Assembly (NCBI GenBank): GCA_032690845.1
Contig: CM064427.1
Location: 7,017,501-7,081,500 of the forward strand
Source of the DNA: Eleusine coracana subsp. coracana
Taxonomy: Eukaryota > Streptophyta > Magnoliopsida > Poales > Poaceae
Reading direction: 5' to 3'
Length of the DNA: 64,000 nucleotides
Shown here: positions 31,566-44,700 of the stretch, in pieces
Numbering within the stretch: the stretch's first letter is position 1
Layout of the letters: each line of letters opens with the position of its first letter
Notes under the pieces: generated by a model
The model's database searches: none
Seen by the model: only the letters and a program-made list of their open reading frames with translations
Told to the model about the DNA's origin: nothing
Translations under genes and position numbers: made by a program

Positions 31566-33541
31566 TTACGGTGCTTTTGACCCAAAGTTGAACGCCCACA
31601 TGACAGCTCTGGTCATGCCGGACGCTGTTCCAAATCCTGAGCGGATGTCAGCAATCAACTCACGCAGATGTCTCACTATGCTAGCCAGCAATGGCTCACC
31701 CAGCCGGTCGTCCTGATTAGATTGGGATCCTAATAACATCACGCAAAAATTCAAGATTCAATCCCTAGATCATCTCATAAGTTAATACCATCAAAACCGG
31801 AAGATCACCTGGACGGGTTGTGGGTGTTAGATAAAGTTGCGCCTCAGCTGTATGAACGATTCTCATAGAACTCTTCACACCCTTTGTCAATTCTTGACTG
31901 ATCGAGGCAATGACGTCATTAGCAGTTTTGTTAACAAATATGCAAAACGAGCAAATTATATGCCATACAATATCTTAAATCCACAATAAAATATACCTCT
32001 CTATTTTTACTGGGGTCTATATAAGGTGAAACATTTCATGGTGCCAAAGACACACTAAATCTCTTCTACAAAAAAAAAAATGCACAAAGAGAAAAAAGGA
32101 AAGCAGTATCGAATCACTAAACCATGTCATGAACTTCATGAAAACACAACAACGAAGATAGAAATTGTGGTAAATTTGCATATTCCAATTGAGAGTTATA
32201 ATACGTCAGTTTGGTCCTCCCTATGTGCAAATATATAGCAGAAACTAGACCAAGGAGCAATTACAATAGATGTTTGATTCATAGCTACATTCAGTACAGT
32301 GGATAAAACAACTAATTTACTACATTCTAGATAATCACCATAGCCAAGTATATTGTTACATTTGCCTCAACAAATATATTGCTACAGTATGTCTTTTGTG
32401 AATCATCAGTTAATCGCATAATGTGGATACAACAAAAGATACTTGACCAATAACTGAGAAACATGTGAGAAGTATCATTACATACCTTAGGTCACTAAGA
32501 TCTGCAGCCAAGTCACCAATCTCCCTTGCAACAAGTCTTACTGAAGCCATTGTTTCAGGGAGCTTGCCCTTGCTGAATCGAAGTACTTTTCAAGCAACTC
32601 TGCCTCCCTCTTACATGCCTGAAAATAAATTGAAATGTGAGCATCAACAGTTGTTACCTGCCACTCATGAGAAGAAGTAACAACTAACAAATAAGAAACA
32701 TACCAGCAAGGAACGAATCGCTGAAAAGAATACCAAACACGCAAAAACTGCAACCTACGTAACATTGAACTATGTTACATAAGCAGTTATCTGTTTTGGA
32801 ATGCATTTACAAACTAAAAGTGCACATATAAATGAAGTGCAACAGCCAACCTGAGAATGCATGCAATCTCAAAGATTTCAACCAGACGGAAACAGAATAT
32901 TTGCCATAAAATGCATTTCATTCATGTGGCGGTTATAATTCAGATTAAGTGACTAATTGAAACAGGAGGTGGCTTTCTTAAATGTAACCAGATAAACTTC
33001 AGTGCCTCAGTGATGTTAAATTTCTCTGCAGCTTCATTTGCCAAGTGTTATTACCCTTCAGTGCCTCACAGAAATGTTCCATCTTATTTTCATGTGAATT
33101 AACAAGGGTAAAATTTACTAGAAACCCGCCCTCCATGTTCGCTACTAAAGTGGTGGTAATAAACTAAGAACTCACTAACTCAGTGAACGAATGGGTGGTA
33201 ATAATTCATCGTGCCGCGGGCACTCGCGGATTCGCTGGATTACGAACGCGAGGCGAGATGAGGACAGGGAGGCATACCGCGGAAGCGGTGACGGTAAGGG
33301 CGACGAGGCCGCTGCCGCCGCCCGTGGAAGAGGAGACACGCAGGTTGGGGGAGACCGCCACGGAGGTGTAGTGGGAGGAGGTGAGGTCCGTGGAGGCGAC
33401 CGCGGTCACAGGAAGCGTCGCGGCGGCGGCAGCACCTGAGCCGTGGACGAGGAGGAGACGAGCGCGCGGGCGCAGGAGGCAGGTGGAGGCGGTAGTCGGC
33501 AGCGTCGGTATCCGCCCGAGACGAGGAAGACAGCACGGCAT
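31566..33541 (-). CDS. Five-exon gene for a conserved plant membrane protein, one frame defect
   Basis: Exons 33541-33278, 32754-32704, 32618-32486, 31897-31809 and 31729-31566, all with GT-AG borders and matching phases (0, 0, 2, 1). The start MPCCLPRLGRIPTL leads a ~75-residue Ala/Ser/Thr-rich transit-like segment. A membrane span is assembled across the first intron (GLVALTVTASA joined to VAVFACLVFFSAI). A helical domain follows: REAELLEKYF, GKLPETMASVRLVAREIGDL, QELTKGVKSSMRIVHTAEAQL and a C-terminal RHLRELIADIRSGFGTASGM. Exon 3 lacks one base near 32573, giving 701 nt instead of 702 and an early stop. It is either a recent null allele or a sequence error. The family appears plant-specific; function unknown, plastid location inferred. 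Confidence 0.68.
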
Positions 33542-33629
33542 TGGGGGCGCTGCGAGCTTGGGAGTGGACGAGGAACTGTCAACTGTGAATTAGTGTTATC
33601 AGCAGTCGCTGGAGAACAAAAAAGAAGTT

Positions 33630-33776
33630 GAGAATTTTAGGTCAGTACCATTGCAAAGGTCCTAGAGTTGAAGAATACCATTGCAAAGATTTGGAGTTGC
33701 AGATTACCATTCAAAATCTTTGCAATGGTATTTTTCAATTCCAGCATCTTTATGATGGTACTAGCCTAAAATTCTC
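33630..33776. repeat. 63-bp-arm foldback (hairpin MITE)
   Basis: Arms 33630-33692 and 33714-33776 are inverted repeats with 53 of 63 matches and a 21-nt loop. The inner 19 bp AATACCATTGCAAAGATTT are perfect. Ends are GAGAATTTTAGG...CCTAAAATTCTC. It lies about 90 bp upstream of the five-exon gene's ATG. Confidence 0.85.
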
Positions 33777-33944
33777 AAACAAGTTTAAGGCGCACAAGCT
33801 TGTTCCAAATTCTAAATGTAATGATTTTATAAAAAACAATTACTGCATATTGTTGAAAGCTTGCCATGCATCACATTCTTTATCTGTAATTTGTGCCCTC
33901 GCGGCGATTAGAGTAGAGCCAGGTTCAAGTCCAACAGGTGTATT

Positions 33945-35026
33945 TTTTATCGAACACGTAGGAGAACTGTATGTCATTGTATTAAGGAGGGAAAAACAAT
34001 TACAAGGCTAGTAGATAGCTAGATGGGTTTTATGATTTATATTCGCGCCAACTAAAGTTGATCAACTACAACTAATACAACCTCTAGGTTACTGGAGCCT
34101 CCGCTAGAGCCCAAATCCGTGCTTCCTCTTTAATTTGTTGCAGGATACACGATATGTCCGAACTTTTGCCGTCGAAGACGCAACCGTTTCTATGCTTCCA
34201 GATCATCTAGATCACCAGCATGACCAACGTGTTAAAGGCCTTTCTCTTCTCCTTTTGCACTCGACGGCTCGCTCGCCTCCACTATTGAGTGAATGATCTC
34301 TGAGTTGTTGAAGGTGCTAACTCCGGCAATCCCACGTAGTGGAGTACCTTGAACTATGTCTCCCTCAAAAAGATGCATGTTAAGAAGAGGTGCTTAATGT
34401 CCTCCGATTCTTGGTCACAAAGGAGACAATGATCACGATGCTGCATTCCACGTCGCGCCAACCGATCAGCTGTGCAGCACCTATTCCAGGTAGCTAACCA
34501 AACAAAGATTTTTACTTTGAGAGGTGCCCATGACTTTCATAGTCTCTTGTAAGGCTCATAGAATGTAGATCCTAGAAAGTATTGCTGGTATGCAGTTTTG
34601 AAGAGAAATGACCAGAAGCTGCTGGCTTCCAAATGTGTTGATCCTCTTGTAGTGAGGAGAGAACCACTTGACTTAGGATGTACGAGAGGAGTAGCAGCTG
34701 CCCTATTGCTGTCATCGACAAACTCTCTTCAATGTCGCTGGACCACGCATTGTTTTGTATTGCATCTCGTACTGTCCTGCGCCGCCACCCACGTTTGCGC
34801 AAAAACTGCATGAGCGTCAGGGCTAGGTCTGCTATGGATCTTCCTTGTAGCCATTGATCCAACCAAAACATCGTGGAAGCTTCATTACCCACATTCTTGA
34901 GGACATTGATCCTGAACATGGTCTTAACGTTTTTGGGTACCTGGAATCCTGGATGTCCAGCATTTTTCAAGGCCCTTCCGGATCGATTTTGAGTAGCCAA
35001 AGCCACCTCATGTGAAGAGACCTAGC
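33945..35026 (-). mobile_element. 5'-truncated LINE, 14-bp TSD
   Basis: Perfect duplications CCAACAGGTGTATT flank it (33931-33944 and 35027-35040). The short T run at the left is the poly(A) tail of a minus-strand insertion. The coding part (34572-35006, then into 34100) holds the end of a non-LTR reverse transcriptase: FWLDQWLQGRSIADLAL and the zf-RVT zinc-binding module (KIFVWLATWNRC...CLLCDQESEDIKHLFLTC). Stops interrupt the 3' part. Confidence 0.88.
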
Positions 35027-35040
35027 CCAACAGGTGTATT

Positions 35041-35745
35041 AGACTGCACCTGGTATCCGCACCGACGCGACTACAAATTCAAAGGCATGCTGTTCAAATT
35101 ATCAATAAAAAAAGGCATGCTGTTCCTATGGAGCACATGTCACGGTGCCGGTGACGGGACCGAGGGTCGCGAAGATACAGCACAGCAACAAGCCAACAAC
35201 GGCCATGGCACAGCGCAACGTGGAAGATAACCTGGCGGATTGGCACATCCTGGAAGCGAGGAAACGAACGCAAAACAACCAACACCCATCGCGAATTCGA
35301 TGGGGTGCTTGGCGGAAGCGGCAGGAGACTCCCAAGCCTTACTCAACAGGTCGTTGTGCAGAGTTCATTCTTAAATCATGTAACAAACTAGTAAAAGATC
35401 AAAATGATATATGTATTAAAAATCAGTGCATTTTCAGTGAGCTCCGGGACAAAATTTATGGGTCTATTTACAGCTCTATCAGGCCTTGGCTGGGGAGGCA
35501 GTAACATTACAACAGGAAACAAGATAAAAACTTGGCATCCAATCGGAGATTTTACTATCGCTACATAACAACAGAAATGTTTTAAAGGCTCTATCTCGGG
35601 GGAGGAGAACATCTAGAGGCAGGCAGAGCAGAGATTATTGCCAAAATATCTAGCCCCTAACGCCGAATTCCTATACGACTAGCTCATTTAAGCTATGCAC
35701 GATACAATGTGTAAACCTTACTACAGAAATTCTATTCTACGACTG
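35041..35745. other. Intergenic region
   Basis: A minus-strand fragment MAVVGLLLCCIFATLGPVTG (about 35130-35200) looks like a signal peptide but has no continuing mature frame. Its 5' neighbour is the LINE. The part next to 35745 is probably the AAA gene 3' UTR. Confidence 0.4.
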
Positions 35746-38700
35746 TTACTTGCCGAACCCGAACGGTGATTTGCTTCTGCTGCCGCCCTCCCCATACTGT
35801 TCGTTCCATTTTCTTAGCTCGTTCATGCTTGTCGCATCAAAAGCAACAGATGGGCTTACCTGCACAGAAGAGTAGGAAAACAAATTATATATCCAGGGGG
35901 AAACAGGCCAGTGGCAGTGGATACAATTAGGTACAACATATAGTAATACCTTGGCTTTTGCTTGGACAAAGTCATCCAATTTCAGTGGCCTTAATGAAGT
36001 TTTCATGCTACTATCTCCCTAAGAAAAGACAGCAAGCATATGAGCCACATTCATAAACTTAGGAATGCAGGTACGAATATCCGAAAGCGAGAACAAACCA
36101 CCTTCTTTTCCTCTTCCAGAAGTTCATGAACTGGCCTATATGCTGCAGCTACACATAGGTTCTGCAGATAAGGCAAAAAAAAAAAAAAAAAAAAAAAAAG
36201 AGTTCACACACGCACATGAAAATGATGGCCAGTGAATCTTTCAGGTGCAATGTAGGAGAATAGAGTCAGTTATTGAAGGCTCTGAGTAATACCTTCAAGT
36301 CACTGCCAGAGTAACCTTCCGTAGCATTAGCGAGTTCATCAAATTTAAAATCCGATTCTAGGTTTTCTTTCGCTAGTAAAATCTTCAGAATTTTCATTCG
36401 GTTCTGTGCATCTGGAAGGTCAACATATACCCTATATATTGATAAAAATTCGTCAATATATTTAGTCGACCAAGCAGTTGAATCTAAATATACATATTTT
36501 TTTAAGTGAACAATGTAAAACAAAAGATACAAATGCAGATCTTACCTTCTAGGCAAGCGCCGTATTACTGCATCGTCTAGATCAAATGGACGGTTTGTTG
36601 CTCCAAGAATAAGGATCCTTTGGCTCTCTTTGGACCTTAGACCATCCCAAGCTGCCATAAATTCATTCCGCATCCTTCTCATCGCTTCATGCTCATGCGA
36701 ACCACCTCTAGCACCAAGTAAGCTGTCGACCTGCCAGTGGTAAATCAAAGTTGCACTATAATCAGGAGATCCTGGGTGACCAGAAATGGTAGCTAAGTAT
36801 CATGGAAACACAAAGGGTGTCCTCCATAATATCAACAATCATTTATGCTTGTTCAGTTTAAGCAAATTTACCTCATCCACAAATATAATAACAGGGGCAA
36901 GTCGACTAGCAAAAGAGAAAAGTGCCTTGGTGAGCTTCTCAGCATCTCCAAACCACTGTAAACAGATAGATTGGAAAACAAATAGATGTGAGCAAAATCT
37001 TGCCAAATTGAAGTCAAATTTCTATGACTTCGTATTTTTTGTAAAGAGACAAGTACACACAGATCTGAAACTGTGGATGGCAGCATTGCCTGAAGTTGAA
37101 TTTTGTCTAGGAGAAAGGAAATACTACTCCATATATCATATGATCATTATAGTCAATGCCTGTGTTTACATAAAGTATGCCCTGTCTCAGCTATGAATGC
37201 TCGTTATGGATACATGTTTAATGAAGCAGCGAAAAGTTAAACATGAAAGTTTCAGTAGATTACCAAAAAACCAAAGACTTTATCAAACTCTGGTGATTTA
37301 AAGGACACTTGGTGATTATAATGCCATTCAGTTCAATTGCCAAAATAATACGACTCCTGTACAATGAAAGGAGGGTCAAAATAAAACACCTTTGATGTGA
37401 GAGTAGAACCAGTTATGCTTATAAAGTTTGCTCCAGCTTCTGTTGCAAGTGCCTTAGCCAAAAGTGTTTTCCCTGTTCCTGGAGGCCCAAAAAGCAATAT
37501 ACCTTTGCAGGGCTGAACAAAGGTTCAAAGGAAAACGTCATGACTAATTGGTAAACATATAAATATGAAAAAAAAAACTGTGAAGAAAATTTCACATAAC
37601 ATAGAAACAGGAGTACATCTAACACAGCAAAACTAAAGAATACTCCCTTCATTCTTAAATTGTTGTAGTTGTTGGCAAGAACACTTACACTCACACAGGA
37701 TTCAGCTCACACTTTGATCTAGGCTAGAATAGCTGAATGATTCATTGGCCATGGAGGCCTATTTATAGTACAGAATGCAGGTTTGCATATAAATTGCCTG
37801 AAGCAACTTGCCTGCCTTATGCAGGAAAAGGTCAGCAGACTTTGACTTCTATACTACTAGCTTTAAGTTACTTACTAGCTGGAGGGAGTAAGATTTTATT
37901 GAGACTTGTGTGATATCCCGTTGACCATTCGTCTTATTTTACTACAATTTAGAAACATTCGTCTTATTTATTCCAGTACAATGAAATCACTTCTTGTCTT
38001 AATGACAACAATGTAGAAACGGAGGGAGTAAGATTTTATTTTTAAAAACAAATTTCCTAAGACTTTTACTAATGGGCATTCCATACAGTCATACATCATA
38101 CAACGAATTTCACATTAGCACCACCAGGACCAACATATTTGTTTGTCAATGTGTTAGGAAAGAAAATAGAAAAGCATACCCTTAACAAATTCCCATGTGA
38201 AAAGAGCTCTGGTCTCCTCATTGGCAGAGTAACAAGTTCATCCAGAGTCTTCTTGACATCCTCTAGAGCACCAATGTCATCAAATTTAACTCCAGTTTCA
38301 TTGGGAGGTACAACCGCTGAAATAAAATTGCTCTCATACTCATCTTTTGCCAAAATCTGCATTTAAGACATATTTTAAGGTTGCAGGTAACGCAGTTGAA
38401 AACTTGCCATGATTATGAAAGTAACTCTTCCCAGTAATAGAAAAATGCTTCATGAAACAGCCAAATTTAAAAGGTACCTTCATGTTTTCAGAGAGCTTTG
38501 TATTGGAAGCATCATGCTCTTTCAGCCTTGTGATGGCTAGGTCCAGACTTGGGTGAAAAAAATGGTGAGATTGATTAATACCCATCTACAAAAGATGGTT
38601 GAATGCCACGAGCCCATGACCAATGAGAAAATACCTTTCACGGGGTATGATCAGCCTGTCACCCTTTACGAAAGGATGAACTGCTGATGACAAATAGTGA

Positions 38701-41700
38701 CTCCTAGCCCATCCAACAACCTTCTCTGCTCCTGCAATCGGCAATATAAATACATGCAGTAAGCAATGGTCATGTTACTGGTTACACCTTAGGATTAGTG
38801 AGACAGGTTTTTTTCACTAGGTTCAAGAAAATAAATCTTGAAATTTAACATGTAAACCAATCATACGAGGCTGTAAATTGAAAATAATTGGGCCCTTGAC
38901 AAATGACTGATCACGTTTTATGTACTCCCCTACTCCAGTTTTGTAGTGTCAAATGAACAACATCACCTCAACAAAAGCAATGCTTTCAGTTAAAAGGTTC
39001 ATTGGACCGTAAATATAGTATATGCCATCAGAATGTCAAACATAAAGCTCATGTCTTCAGGGTAAAATATAGCATATGCATCAAAACATGGATCCAGACA
39101 CCATGCTTACTTTGTTTTGTCAAAACAATGCCATCTGACTTAACATGCAAAAGATCCTCGCATGATAGGTGATGTTGTTCAAGCACCTGCATTTATGAAT
39201 CATGATGAAGCAAGAACTTGAGGAAGAAATATTCAAACATATCATATATGTAAGACAAGCAATTAAACTAAACTGCAAGGACTAAAATTATCTTTCTTTC
39301 CTCTTCGATTCCAATACCTTGTGCAACTCTACGAGGTTATGTCTAGAGATAATTATCTTTCTGTCCTCTTCAATCTGGTTATTGAAAACTCTCAGTTGCT
39401 CATCATCCTGGATATCAGTGAGACAATTATAAGTATATAAATAGCTTAAGAGAACAGGCCATTACCCTATCAAGAAAAAGAGGTGGTAAGCAAGTGATTA
39501 AGCACCAAGAGATGTCGACAAGACAAACAGTCAACACTTATTTTCACATATAAACACTTCAGAAGAAAAAATATGGAAGGATTTCAGCTTACTTTTGGAA
39601 GAGGAATAACAAATCTATTACTGAAAAGCTTTGATATGTCACGAGACCTTGAAGGTTTCCGCCCTTTTAACCCCTCTAGAAGTAGCTTCAAGGAGGACTG
39701 AAAATATAATAGTTTATTTAGGCACTGCTGTTGTAATCCACCGAGCATAGAACAAATGTATAATATATAGTGTTACAAATGAGAGATCTACTCAAAACAA
39801 ATGAAATTTAAAAGAACTGAATCATATGAAGTTTTTATTTACTAATTTTGTTTTCCTGGAAAAAGAACTAACCAAGGGGAAGCCATCAAGTACTAGTAGT
39901 TTTCATTATCAGACAGAATCTGTCATTCAAATGGCTCTTTAAAAGACTTTTACTTCCTTTTAAATAGAAACTAAGTACTCCCTCTGTTCTTAAATTGTTG
40001 TCGTCGTTGACTTTTTTAGTTAACTTTGGACATTTGTTTTATTCAAAAAAAATATCATATATGTTGTCATAATTTGTTTTATCCTTAAATGAAATTGAAA
40101 CATAACTTAAATTTTTTTATATTTGAAATAATATTTTGAATAAGACGAATGGTCAAAGTTAAATAAAAAAGTCAATGGCGACAACAATTTAAGAACGGAG
40201 GGAGTAGTAAACATTGTCTAACAGCTGTAAGAGAAACATTTTTTTATGTAAATATTCTTTGTATTAACCAGTAGCCACGCCTCAGAGCCATGCAGCACGG
40301 CAAGCCAGCAACAGCAAATTTGGGGAAGCAATCTTGCAAAACCTGACTAGACCACCTTAAGCACCTAAATGGTCAGCAAACCACTGGCAGACTGGCAACT
40401 ACGACAATTCATTTTCAGGCTATAGGCAGAACTCCTGCCTGCCAGTGGGTCTAAATTGGTAAAAGGCCAGCTCAACCGTGTCCCTGGTATACACATACAT
40501 GGCACTGCCTCGATTATCTAAGAAAACAAGAATGCACTGGACAAAGCATAAACACTGTCAAGTTTAGATACCAATCTTACATGAGCATTAAATTATAAAA
40601 CTGCTACTATCAAACATATCCTTTTAGGCTAATAATGTGACAAATGGTTATTGGGGTGTGCGGTAGGTGATCTAGCTCCATCGGTCCTATCTGTTGTCCC
40701 TTTGAAGCTCTGAAATCAAAGAACAGTTGCTCAAGCTCAGAATGAACTCTGCTGGCCACGTGACATACAGGGGGGTTTGTCAATGATCAGCCTATTTGAG
40801 TACTTCCAGCTTTGGGATATAATCCAGGAGGTGCTGCTCTCTGATCAAGAAGACCATCACTATTGGCGGCGCGATGGGTCAGGCATGTTCTCTTCCAAAT
40901 CTGCCTACAAAGCCTTCTTCAACGGGTCAGTTATTTTTGAACAATGGAAGAGATTGTGGAAGTCGTGGGCTCCACCTAAATGCAAGGTTTTTCTCTGGTT
41001 AGCCATTCGGAATCGGTGTTGGACTGCTGATCGGCTGGCAAGGCATGACCTCCCCCACCCAAGCCAATGTCTGCTATGTGATCAAGAGGAGGAAACGGTT
41101 CAACACCTACTCACCACTTGCGTCTTCGCAAGACAGTTTTGGCTCAACATTCTTGCTACTAGAAGAAATACATGTTCCTTTGCAGATAGGTGGTACAGGA
41201 CCACAAAGAGGATGCCAAAGGAAAGAAAGAAAGGAATGAATTATGTCATCATTCTAGGAGCTTGGATTCTGTGGAAACACAGGAATCCTTGTGTGTTCGA
41301 CAATGTGAGCCCAAGCATCACAGCAGCTCTTAGAATGTTTAAGGATGAGCATCATCTGTGGTGTCTTGCAGGTGCTAGATGCATGCAAGCACTTGGTTTA
41401 GAGTCGGCTGGTGTTTTAGGTTAGCCTAGGAGTGTTGGTGTGGTTTGGTCTCACCGCAATTGTGTGTAGTATAAGAACCAAACCATATGGGATGTAACAA
41501 CCCCTCACAGCTCGGCCAGGAGTGAGGCAGTGAAGTGTTGTAAGGGGCCGGGGTTTTTTTTTCCTTCTCTTAATACAATGATACGCAGCTCTCCTGCGTA
41601 TTCCAGAAAAAAAAAGCTAATAATGTGACCACTGAGCATCATAAATAGAGCTTATGGGACCATTCAGCAATTAGGTTAAGTACAAAAAACGTGATGAAAT

Positions 41701-44700
41701 TGTACTATTTTGGTTTCATATTGAGTCACTATTGTCCTGCACCAGTTGCATGCTAGAAGTGACAGCAATGGATTGAACAAAACCACTCATGCTTCACCAT
41801 AACTAAAATCTAGATGAGTAGAAGAGGCAAATACACAACTAACTGAATGGAGAGATTAATCACATGTTTACCCAGATGGAGCAGGGGAGGATCAGAAAAC
41901 AAACATATTAGTTAAACAGGTTAGCAAAAAAATTACCAGTGGAGCCATGCGAGAAAGGTTATGGAACAATAGTGTCCTCTGCATTTAATCAGAACATAAC
42001 TATCAGAATTAATCACTGAATGCGAGCATGTGGGACTATGGGAGTTTATATGGCTTACTGGTTCTTCATCCTTGGGCGCCGCAGCTGCCTCCACTATGTT
42101 CTGGCCACATATCAAAACTAAAGGTCCAGTAAGCTGGTCAAACATTTCCTCTACCTTTTCGACAAACTCTCTGCGATTTGATTTCAGAACTGCTCTAGAC
42201 AACCATTGGGAGCTGTCTGGGAAATAAACAATGGCTGGTTGTAGGGATGGCAATACCTATTGTTGTAAACAAAAGAATCCAATTATAGGTAAGCCTGAGG
42301 TCATATGCAATACAAAAACTTGACGTCACACTAATGTTAACAGATTTGAGTAGTCAGAGATATACAAACAGCTGCATAGATAGGAAATAATGATAGAAGT
42401 TACATTGAAACAATATTGTGTAACAAGATTACCTCACAAAGTGCTTCAATTGCGATATGCCAATCTTCCGACTGAATATCAGTGTCATGGACAATATCCT
42501 GAGCTAAAGTATATAAAAAAGAGGAATAACATTAAGATTGCACAGTTTTCCAACTTGAATGCAGCACTTTTTTATTTTCTCGAACATGCAGTAGAGCTGT
42601 GCATCTTTATATTAAGAAGAATGAATGCAGCACTTTGAAGGCTTGGTACTAGAAGCATACCATCAACCCAGTAAACTACTGGTTTGTCATGTTCCTCTTC
42701 GTTTGCTTCATCCTTTTTACTGTCAGACGGCTTCTCCTCATGAGGGTCAAATATAACAGCCACTTGATCGCCATTGATCTCATATATCTCTCCACGCTGT
42801 CCGTTTGATAAAGTTCTGCAATTTTAACAAATAGACGGATGAAATGTAGTGAGACCAAATGTTGTATTTTATGAATGTTCGGGGATAACACAGCATCACC
42901 ATTGGCAAGGCTCAAGCATGCAATATAAGGAAAACTTTGGAAATCAGGCAGAACATGTGTAAATAAGATTCCACAAGTCCGTATCATCTACAAAGCTAAG
43001 AACTGTAAACGCCCAAAGGCTTCCACAGACAATCGCAAAATGTTCAACAAATCCAATGCTTATTATAAGATACAATCGCACCTCAAAAAATCCAAAAAAC
43101 CATGTTAAATTTGCATGTTCTACTTACTTCCCAACAGTCTGCAATATTGGTTATTAGTGCCATGATAATGTGCTACAAAAAAAGGTTCCCCAATTTCAAA
43201 TTTATAGTAGTTCACCTCCATTATTCTCTTATTAATATTTTGGTGAGAGAAGTCGAAGATGAATTTCCTTCGAAGGAAACCAAAAACAATAATACTGATT
43301 ATTGCGCATATAAAGCTGAAACTCCATGGCAATACCGCGGAGCAAAGCATTTCTCTCGATTCTCGAAACTCAGAACTTTCTAGCCCGATATTCTATAAAA
43401 GAAAGGTTATCCACCCACCTGCCACTATTTAAGGTATAGGCATTCTTTGAGCCATCTTGAGTAGGTATTTTCCCCAAAATGATCCTGTGGCATGAAATAT
43501 ATGATATGCATTATGGTTAGTGTAAGCTCAATCAGAATGACAACAGTAAGGCCATAGCCATGTTAAGGAAAAAAGTTGCATGGATAATATGCAATACAAA
43601 CATTGGGCAACATGCCATCCTGACACCAGGGAGCATTTACTCAGCAATTTTGTCAGCATTACCAAGCATGTATAAATAAATAGCTGAGAACAGAGACAGG
43701 CATGGGCTCATTGTTGGTGTGTGTGATTTCACCATCAACACTCATGTAGACAAAAGAGGTAATAAGTGTGCGTGTACATGCTAATCCTACATACCCACAT
43801 GTATGCTCACCCATGTTTTTGCCTGAGCCTGCTGCTCAAAGTATATCCACATGTATACACATCCATTTCATAGACGCATTGGAATATCTATCGCATTGAA
43901 AAGTTTGCCTTAATACATCTTTCTATACTTATTTAAGGTCCTGTATACTCATTAACCATTGTCTGAAATATCTACCATCAACCTCCAAAATGAGAATCAC
44001 CTTCCGTACCAGGCAACTAAGCTATATAAAAAGAGTAACAGTTCACCTTAGAAAAACTCATCTGATTATAAAACTTGAGTATGTAACAATCTCATTTGTG
44101 TGACCAGCTTTGTTTGACAAGAGCGGTACCAAAAACCGGTGAGTTGCAAAAAATACATGGCTAGTCAGATCCAATGAAATGCAATGACAGGAATTTCGAC
44201 ATATAAGCGGCCCATAAAACCAAAATGAGAGAGTAGCATTCCAGCAATACCTGTGATCTGCTTCAACAACCACTGATGCTCCAACATACTTAACTCTATC
44301 TCCTGAAAACAATAATCAGAAAAGTTAAAGTTGGCCACACCTTCATTCAGAATCCAGTAAGTATTGTAAGTACTAAGAAGGCTTGGCTTGAATTTCATAA
44401 TTCACAGGAGTGAATAGAATGTACAAATTCTAAGCCAGCTGATAGCTGCTCTAATCAGAAATAAAAACCATGCAACGTTCAAGCTTTGCATTTGCAAGAG
44501 ATGATTGATTGCATGGTATAGCTGCATAACTGCAATGGAGTGCTCTATGGAGAAACTGATGCTTGGTTCACCTTGAGAAAGAGTGAACTAGATGTTGGCT
44601 GGATTTGTGCAGAGCTGCTGGTATGGACTTTATCTAAAACACAGAGCATAGGAAACATACACAAAAACCCAACTTAATTTCCATAGCATTAAATATGAGC

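Noticed and set aside
33910..33945. GGTTCAAGTCC resembling a tRNA T-arm
   Set aside because: No A box, acceptor stem or anticodon arm can be built; it overlaps the LINE target site.
35126..35346. Signal-peptide-like fragment suggesting a lipid-transfer or secreted protein
   Set aside because: There is no following mature protein frame or Cys pattern; the match could be chance hydrophobic codons.
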